From Melastoma dodecandrum (Eukaryota > Streptophyta > Magnoliopsida > Myrtales > Melastomataceae): a stretch of 64,000 nucleotides of DNA. The notes under the pieces are model-generated. The model was not told the DNA's origin. It worked only from the letters and a program-made list of their open reading frames with translations, and searched no databases. The stretch covers positions 992,001-1,056,000 of the forward strand of contig JARUPY010000091.1 of NCBI GenBank assembly GCA_029817715.1, written 5' to 3'. This document shows, one piece after another, positions 1 through 9,184 of the stretch. Made by a program: the position numbers and the translations under genes. Within the stretch, counting starts at the first letter, position 1. Every line of letters starts with the position of its first letter.

Positions 1-2198
1 CCCTGCCCGATCTCGCGACCTGGCGCCGGACGGGGCGCACGCTCGACCTCGACCTGCATCTCGAGGCGGCCTCGCTGCAGGTCGCGGCCGCCGGCCAGGG
101 GACGCTTACGACGGGGCCGATGCGCCTCGCGGTGACCAAGACGGGGCGTCATCTCGCCCTCGAGTCGTTCACGGCGGAGAACCTCGGCGGCGCCCGCATC
201 GCAGCGCAGGGCACCCTCGACCCGCGCGCCGCGCATCTGTCGCTCGACGTCGATGCGCAGAAGCTCGACGCCGCGGCCCGGCTGGCGCAGCAGGTGGCGG
301 CCGGCGAGCTCGCCGACGCCTTCGCGGCGCGCGCCCCCGCCCTGGCGCCGGCGAAAGTCGGGCTCGACGCCACCTGGGCCGCCAACGGCGCCGGCGCGCT
401 ACGGGCGACCGGCGGCAGCCTCGACGGCACGCTGCGGGCGACGCATCTGCACGCGGCGCTGACGCCCGACGCCGGCACGGACACCGTCCCGCTTTCCGGC
501 GCGGCCGAAGCGCCCGACGCCGCGATGCTCCTGCAGCAGCTCGGCGTCGCCACGCTGCCGACCGACACGCTCGGGGCCGGCCGGATCGCGCTCGAGGCGC
601 ACGGCAAGGCCGATGCGCCGCTCGACACCAAGCTCACCGCCGCGCTCGGCGCGACCAAGGTCGAGGTGAACGGCCAGTTCAAGCTGCTCGCCGCGCCGCG
701 CGGCGGCTCCGGCACGCTCACCTTCGACTCGCCCGATCTCTCGCCGCTCCTTCGCGTCACCGCGCTCGCCTTCCCGGACCTGACGGGCACCCTCCCGGCC
801 AAGGCGACGAGCACGCTCGCCTACGGCATGGCCGGTCTCGCCCTGACCGACGTCCAGGCCGAGCTGGCAGGCGCACAGGCGACCGGCACGCTGCGCCTCG
901 CGCCGGAAGGCGGCGACACGCCATCGCTCACCGGCGCGCTCAAGCTCGACAAGGTCTCGCGGGCGAGCCTTCTGTCCATCGCGCTCGGCGCGGAGCAGCC
1001 GGCGACGGCCCAGAGCGCGTGGTCGAGCCTTGCGTTCGGCGCCGGCCTTGCCGATCCGCCCCGCACCGCGCTGCAGATCACGACAAGCGCGCTTCATCTC
1101 GCCGACGGGCTGGACGCGAGCGACGCCGCCTTCGACCTCGCGCTCTCGCCAGGCGTCGTCGCGCTGAAGAACGTGGCCGCCACGCTGGACGGCGGCCGTC
1201 TGACGGGCTCGGCGAACCTGCGCCGCGACGGCGACCATGCCGGGCTCGAGGCGAGCCTGGGGCTCGACGGCGTGGCGCTCGACCTGCCCGCCGCCAAGGC
1301 CACGCTCACGGGCAGGCTCGACCTCGCGGGCAGCGGCACGTCGGCCTTCGGCCTCGTCTCGAGCCTCGCCGGCTCCGGCGCCGCCACCGTGGCTGACCTC
1401 GCCGTCGCCGAGTCGGATCCGGCCGTGCTGCCGAAGCTGTTCGCCGAGGTCGAGGGCGACGAGCTGTCGGTCGATGCCGACACGGTCGCGCGCGCCTACG
1501 GCGATGCCGCGAAGGCGCCGGCTGCGCTCGGCACGCGCCGCTTCGACCTGTCGCTCGCCGGCGGGACGCTGGCACTGACCCCGAAAGCCGCGGTGGAGCC
1601 GGCGCCCGCCGGCCCCGTGACAAGCGACGTCGACGGCTCGCTCGACCTGCGCCAGCCGAGCCTGGCGCTGCGGGTGACAGAGACGTTGAACGCCCTGCCG
1701 AAGGGCTGGAGCGGCGCGGCGCCGGCCCTCGTCGTCGCCTGGAACGGGCCGCCCCGCGCACCGACCCGCAGCCTCGACGTGAGCGCCTTCATCAACGCCG
1801 TCGCCGCGCGCGCGCTGGCGCGGGAGACCGCGCGGATCGAGGCCTACGAGCTCGACATTCGCGAGCGCGCCTACTTCAACGCGCGGCTGCAGACGGAGCG
1901 GCGGCGGGCCCAGGACAAGGCGAAGGCCGAGGCCGACGCCCGCGAAGCCAAGGCGCGCCGCGAGGCCGCGGCCAAGGCGGCCCAGGAGAAGGCCGCGCAG
2001 GAGAAGGCGGAGCAGGACCGGGCCGCCAAGCAGAAGGAGATGGAGGAGCGCGCCGCCCGCGTGCTGCGCGAAGCGCAGCCGCCACCCCCTCCCGCTTCTC
2101 TGCCGCCTCAGGAGAGGCAGCCTCGGCCGCCAGAGCCGAGCTTCACCCCGCAGCAGCCCGGCGCGGCCGGCGACCCGTCCGCCGCCGGACGCTATTAG
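1..2198 (+). CDS. AsmA-like C-terminal domain protein (5' partial)
   Basis: The reading frame is open from base 3, so the gene enters from the left; 731 residues are visible. The body shows the repeated Gly-rich beta pattern of AsmA-family C-terminal regions (for example GGRLTGSANL followed by LDGVALDL and LTGRLDLAGSG). Family members are envelope proteins linked to outer-membrane or lipid homeostasis; the N-terminal membrane anchor would lie outside the window. From about residue 600 the protein becomes a highly charged Ala/Glu/Lys/Arg coiled-coil-like stretch and ends in a Pro-rich tail. The AsmA assignment is good for the central region; the exact role is unknown. The first internal ATG (120) is not a likely start. 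Confidence 0.8.
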   Translation, partial: LPDLATWRRTGRTLDLDLHLEAASLQVAAAGQGTLTTGPMRLAVTKTGRHLALESFTAENLGGARIAAQGTLDPRAAHLSLDVDAQKLDAAARLAQQVAAGELADAFAARAPALAPAKVGLDATWAANGAGALRATGGSLDGTLRATHLHAALTPDAGTDTVPLSGAAEAPDAAMLLQQLGVATLPTDTLGAGRIALEAHGKADAPLDTKLTAALGATKVEVNGQFKLLAAPRGGSGTLTFDSPDLSPLLRVTALAFPDLTGTLPAKATSTLAYGMAGLALTDVQAELAGAQATGTLRLAPEGGDTPSLTGALKLDKVSRASLLSIALGAEQPATAQSAWSSLAFGAGLADPPRTALQITTSALHLADGLDASDAAFDLALSPGVVALKNVAATLDGGRLTGSANLRRDGDHAGLEASLGLDGVALDLPAAKATLTGRLDLAGSGTSAFGLVSSLAGSGAATVADLAVAESDPAVLPKLFAEVEGDELSVDADTVARAYGDAAKAPAALGTRRFDLSLAGGTLALTPKAAVEPAPAGPVTSDVDGSLDLRQPSLALRVTETLNALPKGWSGAAPALVVAWNGPPRAPTRSLDVSAFINAVAARALARETARIEAYELDIRERAYFNARLQTERRRAQDKAKAEADAREAKARREAAAKAAQEKAAQEKAEQDRAAKQKEMEERAARVLREAQPPPPPASLPPQERQPRPPEPSFTPQQPGAAGDPSAAGRY

Positions 2199-2200
2199 CG

Positions 2201-2225
2201 GGAACGGTATGTGCCGCGGCCGGTT
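2201..2225 (+). promoter_or_regulatory. EcfG-type general stress promoter (putative)
   Basis: GGAAC at 2201-2205 is followed after 16 bases by GGTT at 2222-2225. The alphaproteobacterial EcfG sigma factor recognises GGAAC-N16/17-CGTT, so the -35 is exact and the -10 matches at 3 of 4 bases. It lies 23 bases before the small gene at 2249, a sensible promoter distance. Confidence 0.5.
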
Positions 2226-2248
2226 GGCTCGACCACACGGAGGCTGCC

Positions 2249-2419
2249 ATGAACGAGACCATCAAGGACAAGGACGCCGACAAGGCGAAGGGCCAGGAGG
2301 CCGAACTCGACGAGGGCCTGGAAGAAACCTTCCCGGCGAGCGACCCGCCGTCGGCGACGCAGCCCGGCAGCGGCCATGGTGACAAGGACAAGCCGGCCTC
2401 GAAGACAGAGCGCGGCTGA
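2249..2419 (+). CDS. Small LEETFPASDPPS-motif protein
   Basis: A 56-residue acidic and hydrophilic protein starting at ATG 2249 with a GGAGG ribosome-binding site at 2239-2243. It contains EEGLEETFPASDPPS-like sequence (here DEGLEETFPASDPPS, residues about 21-35), a motif seen in small uncharacterised proteins across Hyphomicrobiales. The tail is Lys/Gly/Asp-rich and probably disordered. An EcfG-like promoter directly upstream suggests a place in the general stress response. It converges with ptsH, with only three bases between the stop codons. The molecular function is not known. Confidence 0.75.
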   Translation: MNETIKDKDADKAKGQEAELDEGLEETFPASDPPSATQPGSGHGDKDKPASKTERG

Positions 2420-2422
2420 GCC

Positions 2423-2725
2423 CTACTCCTCCTCGCCGAACCGATCAGCGACGAGGGCCGCGATCGCGTCGAGCACGTCTCGCGCCTGCGGTCCCTCCGC
2501 GGCGACGAGGATATGGGTGCCGATGCCGGCCCCGAGCGTCAGGATCCCCATGATCGATGTGCCGCCGACCGTCTCCTCGTGACGCGTCACGGTGACGATC
2601 GCATCGTAGGCCTCGACGCACTGCACGAACTTGGCCGTAGCGCGCGCGTGCAGGCCTTTCCGATTGATGATCTCGATCTCGCGGACAAGCGCTCCGCCAG
2701 CGCCGGGCCCCTCGAGGTCCGTCAT
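2423..2725 (-). CDS. ptsH: HPr phosphocarrier protein
   Basis: A 100-residue HPr. The phosphorylatable His lies in NRKGLHARA, and the regulatory Ser in GGTSIMGIL matches the Ser46 site that HPr kinase modifies. The first dozen residues (Asp/Gly-rich) extend beyond the core domain. It is the last gene of chvI-chvG-hprK-EIIA-ptsH, and its ATG overlaps the EIIA stop as ATGA, implying translational coupling. No sugar permease (EIIC) is visible nearby, which fits the regulatory, non-transporting PTS of this order. Confidence 0.95.
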   Translation of the reverse strand: MTDLEGPGAGGALVREIEIINRKGLHARATAKFVQCVEAYDAIVTVTRHEETVGGTSIMGILTLGAGIGTHILVAAEGPQARDVLDAIAALVADRFGEEE

Positions 2726-3123
2726 TTGCCGGCGAGCACGCGGCTCGCGACGTAGATGTATTTGCGGCCGGCGTCCTGCGCCTGGATCACCGCCTGCTCG
2801 AGGCTGGCGGCATCGCGCACGGAGGCGAGCTTGATCAGCATGGGGAGATTGATCCCCGCGACGACCTCGACATGTGCGCCGTTCATCACCGAAATCGCAA
2901 GATTGGAAGGTGTGCCGCCGAACATATCGGTGAGCAGAACGACGCCGGCGCCGCTGTCGACCCTGTTGACCGCCTCGATGATATCGCCGCGGCGACGCTC
3001 GATGTCGTCCTCCGGACCGATCGAGATCGTCGCGACCTGCTGCTGCGGCCCGACGACATGCTCGAGCGCGGCGCGGAACTGCGTCGCGAGCTCGCCGTGC
3101 GTCACGAGGACCATGCCGATCAT
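2722..3123 (-). CDS. manX: PTS EIIA component, mannose family
   Basis: A 133-residue EIIA of the Man family. The start is ATG 3123, giving MIGMVLVTHG with the phospho-acceptor His at position 9. The core motif LLTDMFGGTPSN is intact. Longer readings upstream of this ATG look non-coding. It overlaps ptsH by four bases and lies 118 bases after hprK. In Hyphomicrobiales this soluble EIIA takes part in a regulatory phosphorelay with EINtr and HPr rather than sugar uptake. No EIIB or EIIC partner is present in the window. Confidence 0.92.
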   Translation of the reverse strand: MIGMVLVTHGELATQFRAALEHVVGPQQQVATISIGPEDDIERRRGDIIEAVNRVDSGAGVVLLTDMFGGTPSNLAISVMNGAHVEVVAGINLPMLIKLASVRDAASLEQAVIQAQDAGRKYIYVASRVLAGK

Positions 3124-3241
3124 CGCGGCATCACCGCAGGACAGGGCATTGATGTCTCGTCGGTCATGTTCCGACGTCTCTCCACGCGACCGCTGGTTCA
3201 GAGCGGGCGGATATATATGAAGCGGGATTATCTTACCAATT

Positions 3242-3760
3242 CTAATCTTTTGCGTAAGACGGGCGTGGGCGGAGGGCTTTCTCCGGCGGGTGTGGTGCCG
3301 AGGTCGCGCCCAGCCCTTCCCACCAGGCGAGCACACGCTCGGCGCGCTCGCTTTCCGCAGCGCATTCAAGGGCGAGCCGAGGCATTCGAGCTGGCAGCGG
3401 GTCCCGGCGGTCGGCCTCCGTGCGCGGATGCGCCGCGTCCGCCGAGCCGAGGTCGACGATCCCGCCAAGCTTCGCCCGTGCGACCCATGGCATCGCGACG
3501 AGCCCCAGCCCCCGGCGCTCGACGAAGCCGGCTATGCGCGGATGCGGGCACGCGATCAGGCCCTCCGCGACAGAATGCAGCAAGATGCGGTCGTCGCCGA
3601 CGAGGCGGATCGGCATCGCGGGCGTCGCGCGGGCGATGAGGGCGAGTGCAAGCCGGCTCTTGCCGGCACGCGAAGCGCCGAGGATCAGCAGGGCCTGATC
3701 GCCGATCGCCACCGCCGTAGCATGGAACACGAGCGGTATGCGGACGGCCTCAGCGGGCAT
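3242..3760 (-). CDS. hprK: HPr kinase/phosphorylase, short alphaproteobacterial form
   Basis: A 172-residue protein that corresponds to the catalytic C-terminal domain only, about half the length of Firmicutes HprK. The P-loop is GASRAGKS (residues 28-35), followed by VGDDRILL and the family signature ERRGLGLV. It would phosphorylate HPr on the Ser in GGTSIM. The start is ATG 3760, which overlaps the chvG stop by 11 bases. The last 25 residues are Pro/Arg-rich and poorly conserved in appearance. Confidence 0.88.
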   Translation of the reverse strand: MPAEAVRIPLVFHATAVAIGDQALLILGASRAGKSRLALALIARATPAMPIRLVGDDRILLHSVAEGLIACPHPRIAGFVERRGLGLVAMPWVARAKLGGIVDLGSADAAHPRTEADRRDPLPARMPRLALECAAESERAERVLAWWEGLGATSAPHPPEKALRPRPSYAKD

Positions 3761-5600
3761 CGCACGCGGCGGGCAGCCATACCGTGAAGCGGGCGCCCAG
3801 CACCGCGCCGGCGTCCTCGCCCGCCTCCCGCGCCTTGGTCCGGTTCTCGGCGACGATCTTGCCCCCATGTGCCTCGACGATCTGGCGCGAGATCGACAGG
3901 CCGAGACCCGAGTTCTGGCCGAACCCCTGGTTCGGGCGATCGGTGTAGAAGCGCTCGAAGATGCGCTCGAAGGCATCGGCGGGGATGCCCGGGCCGTCGT
4001 CGTCGACGACGACCTCGTAGCCGCGCTTCTGCGGGCCGGCGCCGCCGAGCTTCGGACGCAGGTCGACGCGCACGCTACCGCCCTCCTGCGAGAACGAGCG
4101 CGCGTTGTCGATGAGATTGTTGAACACCTGGCCGAGGCGCGAATCGTAGCCCAGGACGTTGTAGGGCGTCGGATCGCCGTCGTCGCCGCCCAGCGGCGCG
4201 ACGACCAGGCGCACGCGCACCGCGTTCTTGCCGATGCCGTTGGCGACGGCCACCACCGCCTCGAGGATCTGCACGAGCTGGACGTCGTAATTGTCGGCGC
4301 GCGCCAGCTCGGCATCGAGCCGCGAGGCGTCCGAGATGTCGCTGATCAGGCGGTCGAGCCGCTTCACGTCGTGCTGGATGATGGCGAGGAGGCGCTCGCG
4401 CGAATTCTCGGTCTTGGCGATCGGCAGCGTTTCGACGGCGCTGCGCAACGAGGTGAGCGGGTTCTTGAGCTCGTGCGCGACGTCGGCGGCGAAACGCTCG
4501 ATCGCCTCGATGCGGTTGTAGAGCGCCTTGGTCATGTCGCGCAGCGAACCGGACAGATGGCCGATCTCGTCCGACCGCATCGTGAAGTCGGGGATCTCCT
4601 GGCGCGACTTGGTCCCGCGCCGGACGCGGTCCGATGCTTCCGCGAGCTTGCGCATCGGCTCGGCGATCGTGCCGGCGAGCAGCAGCGACAGCAGGAACAT
4701 GATCGCCGCCGCGACCAGGAAGATGCGGACGATCGCCCACCGCTCGGAGGCGATGATCGAATCGATGTCGCCGCCGAGCGTCGACAGAAGCAGGACGCCC
4801 TTCACGACTTGCAAGCGCTGGATCGGGACCGCAACCGAGATGTTGGTATAGCCGCGCGCGTCCACCCGCACGACGCTCTGCACGTCGCCGTCGAGCGCCG
4901 CGGCGACCTCGGGAAAGTTCTTGCCGTTGCGCCCGGCGAATTCCTCGGCCGGGGGCGCCTCGCGGTGGCCGAAGCGCCCCTTCACGGCGTTCCAGGTGCG
5001 CTCGATCAGCGTCAGCGCCTCGTCGTTCTGCGGGCTCGCCGCCGGCGGCTGCTCGAGGCGGTTCATCGCGTCGCGCCGACTGGACAGCGAGCGCGAGTCG
5101 AGCAGCAGATAGCCGTCGCGATCGAAGATGCGGGCGCGCGTGCGCGTCGGCATGACGAGCCGGCGCAGCACCGGCCCGACGCGCTCGGGATTGATGGAGA
5201 ATTCGAGCGAGGGGTTGTCCTCGCCCGACTTCGCGACCTGGTTCGGCCCCTGCTGCAGCAGCTTTTCGGGATCGACGGTGATGGAGTCGGTGTCGACGCT
5301 GGCCGAAGCCGAAATCGCCGCGGCGATGATCTCGCCTTGCGTCTGCAGGCTCTGGACGCGCGCGTCGATCAAGCCCTCGCGGAACTGATTGACGTAGAGA
5401 AATGCCACCGCCAGCGCGACGAGGCCGCCGAGGTTCAGGAAGACGATGCGGCGCGTGAGGGAGGACGCAAAACGAGCCGACAGCGCTCGCGTCAGGGCGC
5501 GCCCGCGCCGGCCGAGGCCGCGACGCAGCCGCCGGGCGCGGCGCCGCGCACCGGTCCACACGAGCGGCTTCGCGGTCTCGTGGGCATTCTCGATCGTCAA
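3750..5600 (-). CDS. chvG: Sensor histidine kinase ChvG (ExoS)
   Basis: A 616-residue membrane kinase of the ChvG/ExoS family, the acid and envelope-stress sensor of Hyphomicrobiales. A basic N-terminus leads into TM1 (about 52-71). A periplasmic sensor domain of roughly 215 residues follows, then TM2 (about 287-310) and a HAMP region. The DHp motif FAADVAHELKNPLTS carries the phospho-acceptor His376. The ATPase boxes are NNLIDNARSF (N), VDDDGPGIP (G1) and GLGLSISRQIVEAHGG (G2). It follows chvI by 36 bases and overlaps hprK by 11 bases, tying the two-component system to the PTS genes. Confidence 0.95.
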   Translation of the reverse strand: MTIENAHETAKPLVWTGARRRARRLRRGLGRRGRALTRALSARFASSLTRRIVFLNLGGLVALAVAFLYVNQFREGLIDARVQSLQTQGEIIAAAISASASVDTDSITVDPEKLLQQGPNQVAKSGEDNPSLEFSINPERVGPVLRRLVMPTRTRARIFDRDGYLLLDSRSLSSRRDAMNRLEQPPAASPQNDEALTLIERTWNAVKGRFGHREAPPAEEFAGRNGKNFPEVAAALDGDVQSVVRVDARGYTNISVAVPIQRLQVVKGVLLLSTLGGDIDSIIASERWAIVRIFLVAAAIMFLLSLLLAGTIAEPMRKLAEASDRVRRGTKSRQEIPDFTMRSDEIGHLSGSLRDMTKALYNRIEAIERFAADVAHELKNPLTSLRSAVETLPIAKTENSRERLLAIIQHDVKRLDRLISDISDASRLDAELARADNYDVQLVQILEAVVAVANGIGKNAVRVRLVVAPLGGDDGDPTPYNVLGYDSRLGQVFNNLIDNARSFSQEGGSVRVDLRPKLGGAGPQKRGYEVVVDDDGPGIPADAFERIFERFYTDRPNQGFGQNSGLGLSISRQIVEAHGGKIVAENRTKAREAGEDAGAVLGARFTVWLPAACDAR

Positions 5601-5636
5601 AGGACAGCCTCGGCGGCCGGGGGCCGCATGCGCGCG

Positions 5637-6332
5637 CTATTCCTTGAAGCGGTAACCGACACCGTACAGCGTCTCGATCATTTCGAAATCGTCGTCCACC
5701 GCCTTGAACTTCTTGCGCAGCCGCTTGATGTGGCTGTCGATGGTCCGGTCGTCGACGTACACCTGGTCGTCGTAGGCGGCATCCATCAGGGCGTTACGGC
5801 TTTTTACCACGCCCGGCCGCGTCGCCAGCGCCTGGAGGATGAGGAACTCGGTCACCGTCAGCGTGACGGGGTCGTTCTTCCAGGTGCAGGTGTGGCGCTC
5901 GGGGTCCATCTTGAGGAGCCCGCGCTCGAGGATCTTGGCCTCGGACTCCTTCTGCGCGGCGGCTTCCTTCGGGTTGGCGCGGCGCAGGATCGCCTTGACC
6001 CGCTCGACGAGCAGGCGCTGTGAGAAGGGCTTCCGGATGTAGTCGTCGGCGCCCATTTTGAGACCGAACAGCTCGTCGATCTCTTCGTCCTTCGAGGTCA
6101 GGAAGATGACCGGAACGTCTGACTTCTGGCGCAGGCGGCGCAGCAGCTCCATCCCGTCCATGCGCGGCATCTTGATGTCGAAGATCGCGAGGTCGGGCGG
6201 ATTAGTCTTAAGACCATCGAGAGCCATCGAGCCGTCGGTATAGGTCTGCACGCGGTAACCCTCGCCTTCCAGGGCGATCGACACGGACGTCAGGATATTA
6301 CGGTCATCATCGACCAGGGCGATGTTCGGCAT
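5637..6332 (-). CDS. chvI: Response regulator ChvI, OmpR family
   Basis: A 231-residue response regulator starting at ATG 6332 ([12 protein letters not shown]). The acidic pocket is D8-D9-D10, the phospho-acceptor is D52 in [10 protein letters not shown], and the switch Lys lies in IRKPFS. The C-terminal half is an OmpR-type winged helix ([27 protein letters not shown]). The frame stays open further upstream, but that part is Pro/Gly-rich and is not the receiver fold. It heads the chvI-chvG-hprK-EIIA-ptsH operon. Confidence 0.95.
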   Translation of the reverse strand: MPNIALVDDDRNILTSVSIALEGEGYRVQTYTDGSMALDGLKTNPPDLAIFDIKMPRMDGMELLRRLRQKSDVPVIFLTSKDEEIDELFGLKMGADDYIRKPFSQRLLVERVKAILRRANPKEAAAQKESEAKILERGLLKMDPERHTCTWKNDPVTLTVTEFLILQALATRPGVVKSRNALMDAAYDDQVYVDDRTIDSHIKRLRKKFKAVDDDFEMIETLYGVGYRFKE

Positions 6333-6777
6333 GTCGGTCTCACGCGTCTTGTCGCGACCGCCGCGGGGGACGACGGTCAGGCAGGGCGGTCCGGACGCCT
6401 CGGGGGAAAGGCAGCCACGGATCAATCACGCCGACATCACCGCGCACCGGACAGGCCCGTTTGAACCGCGACCCTTGGCGTCCATGGTGGCCGAAATGTG
6501 GCACCGGATGTACATGAATGCGTGAACGCCAAGATGAACAATGTCAAGCGCAACCTGGAACCCTGCTTTGCTTTGCCCCCAGCGCGAATCGTTCGGCGTT
6601 TTATTTGGCGCCCAAGCGATTCAACGTCGGTGCCGCGCGACCGTTCGTGGACAACCGAGTGATAGGGTCAGTTTCCGCCAAGCAAATCGATGTCGCCGGC
6701 CGACGGCGCGGCGCGCCCCACTGGCGCCATTCTCGCAAGTCGACATGCACCCGGCACGATCCCTGCGAGGCTGCGGC
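6333..6777. other. Intergenic region upstream of chvI
   Basis: About 445 bases between the chvI start and the small gene at 6778. It should hold the chvI operon promoter, but I see no clear hairpin, operator or -35/-10 pair. A plus-strand frame is open from 6541, but its composition before 6778 does not look coding. Confidence 0.5.
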
Positions 6778-6951
6778 ATGGAGTCGACGGACGAGAGCCG
6801 GCGCGAGACGGAGACGCTGATCGAGGCGATCTGGGGTCCGGACGCGGTCGCAGCACCAGCGCCGCCGGACCCGACATTGCGAGCCGCACAGAACCGCGCG
6901 CTCGCCGAGGCGATGAAAGCCTATCTGCAGCAATATCTCGCGGAAAGCTGA
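6778..6951 (+). CDS. Hypothetical protein, 57 residues
   Basis: A short protein starting at ATG 6778 (MESTDESRRETETLIEAIWG) with GAGG at 6767-6770. It is acidic and mostly helical in appearance, with an Ala/Glu-rich second half ending MKAYLQQYLAES. The frame is open for 79 codons upstream without a convincing start. I do not recognise a family. It lies 64 bases before the VWA-like membrane protein gene on the same strand. Confidence 0.45.
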   Translation: MESTDESRRETETLIEAIWGPDAVAAPAPPDPTLRAAQNRALAEAMKAYLQQYLAES

Positions 6952-7015
6952 GCCGTCGCCCCCGTGCGCTTCGGCCGCCTGACGAACGCCGCAAAACCCT
7001 ATAGGGTCGCGCCGG

Positions 7016-9106
7016 ATGACATCATACTCGCTCGCGCTGTCGCCGCTCCTGCCGCTGCCCCTGCTGATCGCTCTGGCGATCGCCGGCGCGGCCATCGTGG
7101 CGGTCGGCGTCACCCTGCGCCAGCGCGCGGTGTGGCTGCGCGCGATCGGCCTCGCCCTCGTCCTGTTCGCGCTGTTCGATCCCTCGCTGGTGCGCGAGAA
7201 CCGGATACCGTTGAAGCAGGTCGTCGCGGTGGTCGTCGACCGCTCCGGCTCGCAGACGATCGGCGAGCGGATGAAGCAGACCGACGCCGCGCTGGCGGAG
7301 CTGACCAGGCGCCTCAAGGCGCTCGGCAACGTCGACATCCGCACCATCGAGGCCGGACAGGACGCCGGCGCCAACGACGGCACGCAGCTGTTCTCCGCGC
7401 TCAACGCCGGGCTCGCCGACGTCCCCGCCGAGCAGATCGCCGGCGTGTTCATGATCACCGACGGCGTCGTCCACGACATCCCGTCGAACGCCGCCGCGCT
7501 CGGCTTCAAGGCGCCGCTGCACGCGCTGATCACCGGCCACGAAGGCGAGCGCGACCGCCGCATCCAGCTCGTCGAGGCGCCGCGCTTCGGCATCGTCGGC
7601 AAGGATCAGACGATCGCCTTGAAGGTGCTCGACACCGACAACAAGGGCGAGCCGGTGACGCTCGACGTGCGGCGCGACGGCAACCCGGTCGCGACCGTCC
7701 AGGCCAATGTCGGCGAGACGATCCGCGTGCCGGTGAAGATCGAGCACGGCGGCAACAACGTCATCGAGCTCGAGGTGGCGGCGCTGCCGAACGAGCTGAC
7801 GACGATCAACAACAAGGCCGTCGTGACGATCGACGGCGTCCGCGACAAGCTGAAGGTGCTGCTCGTCTCCGGCGAGCCGCACCAGGGCGAGCGCATGTGG
7901 CGCAACCTGCTCAAGTCCGACGCCAACGTCGATCTCGTGCATTTCACCATCCTGCGTCCGCCGGAAAAGCAGGATGGCACGCCCACAAACGAGCTCTCTC
8001 TGATCGCCTTCCCGACAGCCGATCTGTTCGGCCGCAAGATCAAGGATTTCGATCTCATCATCTTCGACCGCTATTCCAACCAGAGCGTGCTGCCGCCGGT
8101 CTACCTCGACAACATCGTACGCTACGTGCGCGAAGGCGGCGCCCTGCTGCTGGCCGCCGGCCCGGACTTCGCCCGCAGCGAGGGCATCTTCTTCTCGCCG
8201 ATCGGCCGCATCGCCCCCGCCCGGCCCGACGGCACGCTGGTCGAGGAGGGTTTTCGCGCCGGCGTCACCGACGACGGCAAGAAGCATCCCGTGACGCGCG
8301 GCCTTGTCGGGGCCGATCAGTCGCCGCCGGCTTGGGCCCCCTGGTTCCGGCAGATCTCGGCCAACGTCATGCGCGGCACCGCCATCATGGACGGCGCGGA
8401 GAAGAAGCCGATCCTCGTGCTGTCGCGCGAGGGCAAGGGCCGCGTCGCCGAGCTGCTCTCCGACCAGATGTGGCTCTGGGCGCGCGGCTACGACGGCGGC
8501 GGCCCTTATCTCGACCTGCTGCGCCGGCTGGCGCACTGGCTGATGAAGGAGCCCGAGCTCGAGGAGGAGGCGCTGCGCGCATCCGTCGACGGCAAGACGT
8601 TCACGATCACCCGCCAGAGCCTCAAGGCCGAGGTGCCGCCCGCCACCGTCACGCTGCCCTCCGGCAAGACGCAGAGCGTCAAGCTCTCGGCCGGGGAGCC
8701 TGGCCTGTGGACAGGCTCGATCGAGGCGAAGGAGCTCGGCCTCTACAAGGTGCAGGACGGCGAGCTGTCGATCCTCGCCAACGTCGGGCCGGAGAACCCG
8801 CGCGAGTTTCAGGAGGTCGTCTCGACGACGGAGAAGCTGCGCCCGCTCGCCGAGGCGACCGGTGGCACCGTACGCCGCCTTGCCGACGGCACCGAGGGCG
8901 CCGTGACCATGCCGCGCGTCCTCGAGATGCGCGACAGCCCGATCTACGGCGGCTCCGACTACACGGCGATCCGCAAGACCGGCGCAAGCGAGGTGAAGGG
9001 CATCGGCTTCTCGCCCCTCGCCGTCGGCTTCCTGGGGCTGGTGCTGCTGCTCGGCAGCGTCCTCGCGGCGTGGCTCTACGAGGGCCGGCGCGGCGCGGCG
9101 GCGTAG
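7016..9106 (+). CDS. VWA-like membrane protein with glutamine-amidotransferase-like region
   Basis: A 696-residue membrane protein. Two TM helices lie at about 8-30 and 41-57, followed by a VWA-like domain with a MIDAS-type DRSGS motif (residues about 73-77). A middle segment (about 280-420: KVLLVSGEPHQGERMWRNLL, then DLIIFDRYSNQSVLPP and YVREGGALLLAAGPDF) resembles the GATase-1-like fold used in this family. A final TM helix (about 668-690) precedes a short Arg-rich tail. Such proteins are common in Alphaproteobacteria, usually beside MoxR and DUF58 genes; here those partners are absent. The substrate and role are unknown. Confidence 0.75.
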   Translation: MTSYSLALSPLLPLPLLIALAIAGAAIVAVGVTLRQRAVWLRAIGLALVLFALFDPSLVRENRIPLKQVVAVVVDRSGSQTIGERMKQTDAALAELTRRLKALGNVDIRTIEAGQDAGANDGTQLFSALNAGLADVPAEQIAGVFMITDGVVHDIPSNAAALGFKAPLHALITGHEGERDRRIQLVEAPRFGIVGKDQTIALKVLDTDNKGEPVTLDVRRDGNPVATVQANVGETIRVPVKIEHGGNNVIELEVAALPNELTTINNKAVVTIDGVRDKLKVLLVSGEPHQGERMWRNLLKSDANVDLVHFTILRPPEKQDGTPTNELSLIAFPTADLFGRKIKDFDLIIFDRYSNQSVLPPVYLDNIVRYVREGGALLLAAGPDFARSEGIFFSPIGRIAPARPDGTLVEEGFRAGVTDDGKKHPVTRGLVGADQSPPAWAPWFRQISANVMRGTAIMDGAEKKPILVLSREGKGRVAELLSDQMWLWARGYDGGGPYLDLLRRLAHWLMKEPELEEEALRASVDGKTFTITRQSLKAEVPPATVTLPSGKTQSVKLSAGEPGLWTGSIEAKELGLYKVQDGELSILANVGPENPREFQEVVSTTEKLRPLAEATGGTVRRLADGTEGAVTMPRVLEMRDSPIYGGSDYTAIRKTGASEVKGIGFSPLAVGFLGLVLLLGSVLAAWLYEGRRGAAA

Positions 9107-9159
9107 AGCGCGGCGCTAAAGCAGCCGTCGCACGAGCCTGCTTGCCGCGCTCGTCGATC

Positions 9160-9172
9160 CAGAGTACTTTGC
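9160..9172. promoter_or_regulatory. Operator-like repeat CAGAGTACTTTGC, copy 1
   Basis: This 13-base sequence recurs exactly at 10260-10272. Its core CAGAGTACTTTG is a near-palindrome around AGTACT, with one mismatched pair. It ends 12 bases before the ATG at 9185, a position suited to repression of the membrane protein/regulator pair. The likely binder is the winged-helix protein encoded at 9792. Confidence 0.55.
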
Positions 9173-9184
9173 ATTGCAGAGTGA

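Noticed and set aside
6541..6777. Upstream extension of the small frame ending at 6951
   Set aside because: The composition is not coding-like and no ribosome-binding site supports the earlier start; ATG 6778 has GAGG at the right spacing.
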